Shown in pieces: positions 1 through 5,332 of a stretch of 6,398 nt of DNA; the first letter of the stretch is position 1, and each line of letters opens with the position of its first letter. The stretch is taken from positions 1-6,398 of the forward strand of contig JAPDJB010000163.1 in NCBI GenBank assembly GCA_029259285.1, given 5' to 3'. Made by a program: the position numbers and the translations under genes. Below the pieces are notes generated by a model that saw only the letters and a list, made by a program, of their open reading frames with translations, did no database searches and was not told the DNA's origin. The stretch comes from Candidatus Bathyarchaeota archaeon. GTDB taxonomy: Archaea; Thermoproteota; Bathyarchaeia; TCS64; B23.

Positions 1-3000
1 GGCGTAAACTCAACGAGGGTAAGCCCCCATGGAGCTTCATAGACGGCCCAATAACGGCTAACAACCCCATGGGTGTTCACCACGCCTGGGGGCGAACCTA
101 CAAGGATCTATGGCAACGCTACAAGGCTATGAGGGGATATGAGATCAGGTATCAGAACGGCTTCGACTGCCAGGGCCTATGGGTTGAGGTTGAGGTCGAG
201 AAGGAGCTCGGCTTCAAATCAAAGCGGGACATAGAGGCCTACGGGATAGCGGAGTTCGTGAAGCGCTGTAAACAGCGGGTTCTACGATACGCGGCGAAGC
301 AGACAGAGCAGTCGATTAGACTTGGAATGTGGATGGATTGGGACGATCCAGATGAGCTGAGGAAGCTAGCCGACGCATTGGAGGAGCCGATGAAGGAGAC
401 CATCTTCAAAAGCGCCAGGGGCCCTGTGAGGGGGACGGCTGAGGAGATCGTCGGCAGATTGGGGTCGCCGGAGATGGGGGGCAGCTACTTCACCATGTCC
501 GATGAGAACAACTACTGCATCTGGATGCTGTTGAAGAAGTGCCATGAGCGGGGCTGGATATATAAGGGCGAGGATGTGATGCCCTGGTGCCCAAGATGTG
601 GAACCGCCCTAAGCGAGCATGAGATCGTCACAGAGGGCTACAAGGAGCTGACCCACCTCAGCCTATACGTCGAGTTCCCCCTCCGAAACCATGAGGGAAG
701 CCTCCTCATCTGGACGACGACCCCCTGGACGTTGACATCCAACGTCGCGGTGGCCGTCCACCCAGACCTCACCTATGTTAAGGTGAAATTCAACGACAAG
801 GTCTACTACGTCGCCAAGGGGGCGCTTCAAAGGGTCTTCCCAAAAGGCGGATACGAGGTTCTGGAGGAGCTGAAGGGAAGCGACATGGAAGGCTGGAGCT
901 ACGAAGGCCCCTATGACCACCTCGAAGACCCGAAGAAGGCTGGAGCTCCAGAGGCTCATAGGGTCATCCTATGGAAGGAGGTCGTCGAGACCGAGGGGAC
1001 AGGCCTGGTTCATATAGCCCCTGGATGCGGCCGTGAAGACCTACAGCTGGGCAGGGAGTATGGATTACCCATCATCGCCCCCCTGGACGAGATGGGCTTC
1101 TTCCTCAAAGGCTTTGGATGGCTCTCGGGAATGCATGTCTATGACACCGCTGAGCCGATAGCTGAGGACTTGAAGAGGCGGGGCCTCCTCTTCCGCTCCG
1201 AATGGTATACGCATAGGTATCCGGTCTGCTGGAGATGCGGAAGCGAGCTGGTCTTCAGACTCGTGGAGGAGTGGTTCATAAGGATGGGGGAGAAGCTCAA
1301 CAAGCCCTTCGAGGAGTTGACGCCTGAGGAGAAGGAGCGGAATCTACGCTACCAGATAATGGAGTCAGCGATGCAGGTTAGATGGATACCCGAGTTCGGC
1401 CTTGCGAGGGAGCTGGACTGGCTGAGGAACATGGAGGACTGGATGATATCGAAGAAGCGTTATTGGGGGCTGGCCCTACCCATCTGGGAGTGCCCCAAAT
1501 GTGGATGGTTCACCGTCATAGGGAGCAAGGAGGAGCTCAGGGAGAAGGCCGTTGAGGGATGGGAGGTCTTCGAGGGGCACAGCCCTCACAGGCCCTACAT
1601 CGACGCCGTAAAGATCAGATGCGAACGCTGCGGAGCCCTCGCCAGCAGGATATCGGACGTGGGGAATCCATGGCTCGACGCCGGCATCGTCGCCTTCTCC
1701 ACGCTTCGATATAGGCATAACAGGGAGTATTGGCGTCGATGGTTCCCAGCCGACTTCATCACCGAGTGCTTCATCGGCCAATTCAGAAACTGGTTCTACG
1801 CTATGCTGGCTATGAGCACCATATTGGAGAGGACGACTCCCTTCAAGGTCTGCCTCGGCCATGGCCTAGTCCTCGACGAGCAGGGGCGTGAGATGCATAA
1901 GAGCTGGGGGAATGTCATCTGGTTCGATGAGGCCGTCGAGAGAATGGGAGCAGACGTTATGAGGTGGATATACTGCAGGACGAAACCCGAAGATGATGTC
2001 CGCTTCGGCTATGGCATCGCAGAGGAGGTGAAGCGCAGATTCTTCATACCTCTGCTGAACCTCCACAACTTCCTCTCCATCTATGCAAACCTCGATAAGT
2101 GGACTCCTGATCAGAGGGCTGAGCGGTTGACGCTCCTCGACCGATGGATACTATCGAGGCTGAATAGGTTGGTGAAGGTGGTCACTGAGGCCTTAGATGA
2201 CTATGATGCCTACACGGTGACGAGGGAGATCGAGAGATTCGTCGACGAGCTATCCAAGTGGTATGTCCGTAGAAGCCGTAGGAGGTTCTGGAAGAGCGAG
2301 GCGGATGAGGATAAGAGAGCCGCCTACTCGACGCTCTACACCTGCCTCAAGACCCTTCTACTGCTCCTAGCTCCCTTCACACCCTTTATAACCGAGGCCC
2401 TCTACCAGCGGCTCGTCCGAAGAGCTGAGCCAGATGCCCCTGAGAGCATCCACCTAAACGACTGGCCCGAGCCGAGGGAGGAGTTCATCGATGAGGAGCT
2501 AATGGCGGACATGGAGGTGGCGATGAGGGTGAGCAGCCTCGGCAGAGCAGCGAGGAGCAGGGGCGGAGTAAAGCTGAGGCAGCCCCTCCAGGAGGCCGTC
2601 GTGGTGGCCGACCCCGAGACCATTAAGCGTCTGAAACCCCTCATCGACATCATAAGGGATGAGTTGAATGTGAAGAGGGTGAGACTGACGGAGGATCGGG
2701 GAATCCTCATAAGGTTGAGGGCAAAGCCGATACCCAGGCTCCTAGGCAGGAGATATGGAGCCTTATATCCAAAGGTGGCTGAGGCCGTCGAGGCTCTAAG
2801 CGAGGAGGAGGTTGAGAGGCTGCGCAGGGGGGAGGCGATAACCCTGGAGGTGGAGGATGAAACCGTGGAGCTGAGGCCGGAGGAGGTTGAGATAAGGGAG
2901 GAGTCGAGGGAGGGATACGTCCTCGCCGATGAGCTTGGCATCATAGTCGGCGTCTACACGGAGTTGACGGAGGAGCTGAGATATGAGGGGCTAGCGAGGG

Positions 3001-3245
3001 ATATCGTCAGACGTATACAGGCTTTGAGGAAGGAGGCTGACTTCGAGATCGACGACCGCATCGAGACCTACTACCTCGGCGACCCAGAGCTGGAGAAGGC
3101 CTTCGAGGTCGAGGCCGAATACATAGCGGCTGAGACCCTCTCCATAGCCCTACACAGAGCTGAGCCACCTGAGGGGGCCTATGTCAAGGAGTATGAAATC
3201 GATGGAAGGCGACTCAAGTTAGGACTGATGAGGGTGGGTAAATAG
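1..3245 (+). CDS. ileS: Isoleucyl-tRNA synthetase, 5'-partial
   Basis: Class I aminoacyl-tRNA synthetase that charges tRNA-Ile in the cytoplasm. The frame is open from base 3, so the ATG at 69 is internal: 22 codons precede it and read into the conserved entry to the catalytic core (PPWSFIDGPITANNP). The ATP-site signature is GVHH (72-83) at the HIGH position and MHKS (1893-1904) at the KMSKS position. The CP1 editing domain shows TTTPWT (714-731) and the HIAPG motif followed by the conserved Asp (1011-1040). CxxC pairs sit at 588-599, 1227-1238, 1491-1502 and 1620-1631, the last two probably forming a zinc knuckle. An anticodon-binding helical domain follows, then a long C-terminal region of the archaeal/eukaryotic-like (type 2) class; known type 2 enzymes include mupirocin-resistant ones. 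About 1,080 codons are visible, close to full length for this class. The TAG stop lies 31 bases from the convergent winged-helix gene. No frameshift or internal stop was seen. Confidence 0.97.
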   Translation, partial: RKLNEGKPPWSFIDGPITANNPMGVHHAWGRTYKDLWQRYKAMRGYEIRYQNGFDCQGLWVEVEVEKELGFKSKRDIEAYGIAEFVKRCKQRVLRYAAKQTEQSIRLGMWMDWDDPDELRKLADALEEPMKETIFKSARGPVRGTAEEIVGRLGSPEMGGSYFTMSDENNYCIWMLLKKCHERGWIYKGEDVMPWCPRCGTALSEHEIVTEGYKELTHLSLYVEFPLRNHEGSLLIWTTTPWTLTSNVAVAVHPDLTYVKVKFNDKVYYVAKGALQRVFPKGGYEVLEELKGSDMEGWSYEGPYDHLEDPKKAGAPEAHRVILWKEVVETEGTGLVHIAPGCGREDLQLGREYGLPIIAPLDEMGFFLKGFGWLSGMHVYDTAEPIAEDLKRRGLLFRSEWYTHRYPVCWRCGSELVFRLVEEWFIRMGEKLNKPFEELTPEEKERNLRYQIMESAMQVRWIPEFGLARELDWLRNMEDWMISKKRYWGLALPIWECPKCGWFTVIGSKEELREKAVEGWEVFEGHSPHRPYIDAVKIRCERCGALASRISDVGNPWLDAGIVAFSTLRYRHNREYWRRWFPADFITECFIGQFRNWFYAMLAMSTILERTTPFKVCLGHGLVLDEQGREMHKSWGNVIWFDEAVERMGADVMRWIYCRTKPEDDVRFGYGIAEEVKRRFFIPLLNLHNFLSIYANLDKWTPDQRAERLTLLDRWILSRLNRLVKVVTEALDDYDAYTVTREIERFVDELSKWYVRRSRRRFWKSEADEDKRAAYSTLYTCLKTLLLLLAPFTPFITEALYQRLVRRAEPDAPESIHLNDWPEPREEFIDEELMADMEVAMRVSSLGRAARSRGGVKLRQPLQEAVVVADPETIKRLKPLIDIIRDELNVKRVRLTEDRGILIRLRAKPIPRLLGRRYGALYPKVAEAVEALSEEEVERLRRGEAITLEVEDETVELRPEEVEIREESREGYVLADELGIIVGVYTELTEELRYEGLARDIVRRIQALRKEADFEIDDRIETYYLGDPELEKAFEVEAEYIAAETLSIALHRAEPPEGAYVKEYEIDGRRLKLGLMRVGK

Positions 3246-3275
3246 ACGGGAAGAGAGGATACGCCCAATATACGT

Positions 3276-3289
3276 CTTAAAATTTTAAG
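3276..3289. terminator. AT-rich palindrome between convergent genes
   Basis: CTTAAAATTTTAAG is a perfect 14-base palindrome that spans the TAA stop of the minus-strand winged-helix gene and lies about 30 bases past the ileS stop. It presents a run of four T on each strand. Archaeal transcripts often end at short T-runs, so it could serve both converging transcripts. With no loop spacer it is a poor RNA hairpin, and the T-runs are short, so this is a weak call. Confidence 0.25.
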
Positions 3290-3612
3290 GCCTCTAAAAA
3301 CCGCTCCAAAGCATCCAGATATCTCAATCCGAGGGGAGTGATCACATATTTCGTGATCTTTCTCCTCCCATAATAGGTTGAAATCTCTTTTAGAAGCCCC
3401 CTCTTAGCGAGGGTTTGGGTTGGCCCTCTAGTCTGTTGATCCTGTAGCGTTATCTTTCCCATCGTCAATCGACTGATTTCACGTGCTATCTCCGGAATGG
3501 AGAGGGGATTTGAATTTGATTTGAGCACTGATAATATAAAGAATGAATGAGCAACGCAGATATTCTCCAATTTCATCTTAATTTTTAATGGATCATCCTT
3601 CACTTTATTCAT
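3277..3612 (-). CDS. Small winged-helix DNA-binding protein, probable transcriptional regulator
   Basis: A 111-residue protein with a winged-helix fold: helix 1 about residues 17-31 (AHSFFILSVL), helix 2 about 39-49 (IPEIAREISRL), a recognition helix about 57-72 ending in LAKRGLL, a basic wing at 75-92 (YGRRKITKYVITPLG), then a closing helix. This resembles archaeal PadR/MarR-like one-domain regulators, but no exact family is recognised, and no ligand domain or cysteine cluster is seen. The frame extends to a TTG at 3651, but that extension runs through the gene's own TATA box. The ATG at 3612 lies about 26 bases downstream of the box, so a leaderless start at 3612 is chosen. Base composition is unlike the neighbours: G+C is 28 of 60 at 3301-3360 and 19 of 60 at 3541-3600, against 36 of 60 at 1021-1080 in ileS, and lysine is often AAA. 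This suggests later acquisition. It is divergent from the ACT-V4R gene, 99 bases away. Confidence 0.8.
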   Translation of the reverse strand: MNKVKDDPLKIKMKLENICVAHSFFILSVLKSNSNPLSIPEIAREISRLTMGKITLQDQQTRGPTQTLAKRGLLKEISTYYGRRKITKYVITPLGLRYLDALERFLEALKF

Positions 3613-3632
3613 GCATGCGTTAGGATATATTT

Positions 3633-3650
3633 CCTTTATATACCTTTTCA
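3633..3650 (-). promoter_or_regulatory. BRE/TATA promoter of the winged-helix gene
   Basis: Read on the minus strand this is TGAAAAGG followed by TATATAAAGG, a good match to an archaeal BRE plus TATA box. The centre of TATATAAA (3635-3642) lies about 26 bases from the A of the ATG at 3612, the usual distance from TATA box to transcription start. This implies a leaderless mRNA beginning at or next to the ATG. No Shine-Dalgarno motif precedes the ATG. Confidence 0.75.
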
Positions 3651-3667
3651 ATATTCAATTTTATGAG

Positions 3668-3697
3668 AGATTTTCGTAAAGATTTTTAATAAAATCT
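3668..3697. repeat. Three AGATTTT half-sites, candidate operator
   Basis: AGATTTT occurs at 3668-3674 and 3680-3686 on the + strand, and its exact complement AAAATCT at 3691-3697. The last two form a perfect 7-base inverted repeat with a TAAT spacer. Start-to-start spacings are 12 and 11 bases, about one helical turn each, so all three would face the same side of the DNA. The dyad covers the TATA box of the ACT-V4R gene. A protein bound here would block that promoter, and the divergently encoded winged-helix protein is the obvious candidate. Function is inferred; the repeats are seen directly. The AT-rich context makes some chance matching possible. Confidence 0.5.
3675..3694 (+). promoter_or_regulatory. 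BRE/TATA promoter of the ACT-V4R gene
   Basis: CGTAAAGA followed by TTTTTAATAAAA reads as a BRE-like element plus TATA box. The TTTTTAAT core (3683-3690) is centred about 25 bases upstream of the GTG at 3712, which fits a leaderless transcript starting at that GTG. No Shine-Dalgarno sequence lies between them. The box is embedded in the AGATTTT/AAAATCT dyad. Confidence 0.65.
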
Positions 3698-3711
3698 GCC
3701 TCATCAAATTT

Positions 3712-4485
3712 GTGGAGAGGTTCAGCATAGATAGGTTCCTGTTCTCCCCTGGGAGGAGGCTGATAGGCTTCATTGTGAGGGGTGTCTCTAAGAGGGGTAT
3801 CCTCGCCTCTCTGGTGAACCTATTCTCCGATAGGGGGATCGACATCGCCTATTGTTCAAGTAAGGCTGCGATGGAGGGGGAAGGGGGGCGAATACTTCTC
3901 TTCGTAGATCTAACCGATTCTCCCGTAAATCCCCATTCGATAGCGGATGAGCTTAGGGATGTGGACGCCATAGAGGGGGTTGAGGTCATAGAGTCTAATG
4001 TTGAGGGCTTCATAGCCGATACATCCTTCCCCCTCATCATAGGCTCAGCTAGGGCGGTTATCCTCGACGATTCGGCCTTGAAGGGCTTGCTGGTGAAGTT
4101 TAGGGAGAGGCTTGGAACCGGTGCTGAGGCTATGCTTTACCACATCGGCCTAGAGGTTGGTAAGGAGAGGTGGAGGTACATCCTACGCATGGCCGATGAG
4201 ATCGGAGCTGAGAGATTCATTGATAGGGCGTCGATAGCGGCTGAAGTTTTCCGATCCATGGGATATGGCATCCTGAGGATTAGGGAGCTGAGGGAGGAGA
4301 CTCCCCACGTGACCCTAGAGGTCTGGGACTGCATCGAATGTCAGCTGGGGAGGCCCTTCAGCCAGTTTATAAGGGGTCTCTTAGCAGGTCTAACCTCGAT
4401 CATCTACGAGAGGGAGATGTACGCCATGGAGAATAGGTGTATAGCCGTTGGAGATCCCTACTGCCTCTTCGAGATAACGCCTTAG
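3712..4485 (+). CDS. ACT-like and V4R two-domain small-molecule-binding protein
   Basis: A 257-residue soluble protein starting at GTG, the start supported by the TATA box 25 bases upstream. Residues about 16-95 look like an ACT domain: a strand (LIGFIVRGV), a glycine turn and helix (KRGILASLVNLFSDRGIDI), then strand-strand-helix-strand ending at VEVIES. Residues about 105-257 are a V4R (4-vinyl reductase) domain, found in BchJ and as the sensor domain of XylR/DmpR/MopR regulators. The MopR zinc ligands are matched by E240, C243 and C251 (identical E-x2-C-x7-C spacing), with C207 or C210 as the fourth ligand. There is no DNA-binding, kinase or GGDEF domain and no membrane segment, so an isolated sensor, ligand carrier or small enzyme are all possible. 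The gene is divergent from the winged-helix gene, and 73 bases separate it from uppP, which has its own promoter. The V4R call is confident, the ACT call moderate, the ligand unknown. Confidence 0.88.
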   Translation: MERFSIDRFLFSPGRRLIGFIVRGVSKRGILASLVNLFSDRGIDIAYCSSKAAMEGEGGRILLFVDLTDSPVNPHSIADELRDVDAIEGVEVIESNVEGFIADTSFPLIIGSARAVILDDSALKGLLVKFRERLGTGAEAMLYHIGLEVGKERWRYILRMADEIGAERFIDRASIAAEVFRSMGYGILRIRELREETPHVTLEVWDCIECQLGRPFSQFIRGLLAGLTSIIYEREMYAMENRCIAVGDPYCLFEITP

Positions 4486-4530
4486 AAAGGGGTTTAAAGC
4501 TGGAATCAGCCTTCGTTCATCATCGGCGGG

Positions 4531-4538
4531 ATTAAATA
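4531..4538 (+). promoter_or_regulatory. TATA box of the uppP-radical SAM transcript
   Basis: ATTAAATA is centred about 25 bases upstream of the ATG at 4559, again the leaderless geometry. A second A/T tract, TTTTAAGG at 4541-4548, is too close to the ATG to act as the box for it. TTTAAA at 4493-4498, just after the V4R stop, is a weaker alternative that would give a leader of about 35 bases. The 4486-4558 gap holds no other recognisable signal. Confidence 0.6.
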
Positions 4539-4558
4539 GGTTTTAAGGGAATCGTTGA

Positions 4559-5332
4559 ATGGTCTCCGTGTCTCCTTTAGAGGCTCTCCTCATAGGCGTA
4601 CTCCAGGGATTCCTGGAGTGGATGCCGCTCTCAAGTGAGGGACTCGCCTCGCTCACCCTCATGGCCTTTGGCCTGGGAGGATTGGAGGCCGTAAATCTCT
4701 CCATAATGCTTCACCTTGGAACCTCCATCGCGGCCATCATCTATTTCCACAGAGACCTATCCAGGGATTTCATGGGAGATAAGAGGATCCTACGGGTGCT
4801 TCTCATAGCGACTCCATTAACCGGCTTAACGGCTCTCCCCCTCTACGGAGTTCTCAGCGAGGCCTCCTCCCTGGGAGTCCTACTTCAGCTTCTCATCGGT
4901 TTCTCCCTCATATCTACGGGTCTATTGATGAGAGGCGTCAAACATGGGGGAGGGAGGAGAACACTGACTCCATGGGAGACGGCGGCCCTTGGAATTGTTC
5001 AGGGTCTCGCCGTCATCCCTGGAGTCTCAAGGTCTGGGATAACCCTAACCTACCTCCTATTCAGAGGCCTAGAACCCTCGCAGGCCTTCAGCTTGGCGTA
5101 TATGCTGGGCATACCTTTAGGACTGATCGCCCCCATAGGCCTCACAATTCTAGGAACCAATCCCCCCTTCAACTCTCAGCTTCTCCTCGCCCTCATCTCA
5201 TCCTTCGCCGTGGCTCTAATCTCCATAGATCTCCTCCTCAAAGCCGCGAGGAGTAGGAGAATCTGGATCCTCTGCCTCTCGCTTGGCGTAGCGACGATCC
5301 TCGTCGCTGTGCTCCATGGGTGGTGGATTTGA
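4559..5332 (+). CDS. uppP: Undecaprenyl/polyprenyl-diphosphate phosphatase, UppP/BacA family
   Basis: Integral membrane phosphatase that converts a polyprenyl diphosphate to the monophosphate, recycling the lipid carrier for surface glycans; in archaea the carrier would be a dolichol-type or C55-C60 prenyl lipid. The 257 residues (E. coli UppP has 273) are hydrophobic throughout, with about seven or eight segments, for example 44-62, 76-96, 104-124, 174-198, 206-228 and 235-253. The two internally repeated family motifs are present: QGFLEWMPLSSEG (16-28), carrying the (E/Q)xxxE motif with Q16 and E20, and GIVQGLAVIPGVSRSGIT (145-162) with the conserved R158. The position of E. coli His30 (GH after PVSST) is Leu29 here. 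The ATG is preceded by its own TATA box, so it need not depend on the V4R promoter. The TGA stop overlaps the TTG start of the radical SAM gene, so the two genes are probably co-transcribed. The family call is firm; the true substrate in this organism is not known. Confidence 0.93.
   Translation: MVSVSPLEALLIGVLQGFLEWMPLSSEGLASLTLMAFGLGGLEAVNLSIMLHLGTSIAAIIYFHRDLSRDFMGDKRILRVLLIATPLTGLTALPLYGVLSEASSLGVLLQLLIGFSLISTGLLMRGVKHGGGRRTLTPWETAALGIVQGLAVIPGVSRSGITLTYLLFRGLEPSQAFSLAYMLGIPLGLIAPIGLTILGTNPPFNSQLLLALISSFAVALISIDLLLKAARSRRIWILCLSLGVATILVAVLHGWWI

Noticed and set aside
1893..1904. MHKS instead of KMSKS as a sign of a dead ileS
   Set aside because: The substitution occurs together with GVHH in a coherent variant type, and the editing and catalytic motifs and full-length frame are intact, so decay is unlikely.
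2800..2920. Purine-rich GAGGAGG-type repetition near the ileS 3' end
   Set aside because: It encodes a Glu/Arg-rich C-terminal segment normal for the family, with no unit repeat of fixed length; codon bias explains it.
2402..2944. 180-codon open frame on the minus strand inside ileS
   Set aside because: Serine/arginine/leucine-rich low-complexity product opposite a strongly conserved coding region; it arises from the GAG/AGG-rich codon use of ileS. The other minus-strand frames at 663-959, 1476-1862 and 1866-2066 are shadows for the same reason.
3648..3845. 65-codon minus-strand frame overlapping the V4R gene start
   Set aside because: It covers the divergent promoter region and the ACT-domain coding sequence and has no recognisable domain or promoter.
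4499..4513. Possible small hairpin GCTG-GAAT-CAGC after the V4R stop
   Set aside because: Only four perfect base pairs, extendable only with a bulge, and no T-run follows; too weak to call a terminator.
4972..5256. 94-codon + strand frame inside uppP
   Set aside because: Out of frame with an intact, clearly conserved UppP sequence; the product has no recognisable domain and no start signal.
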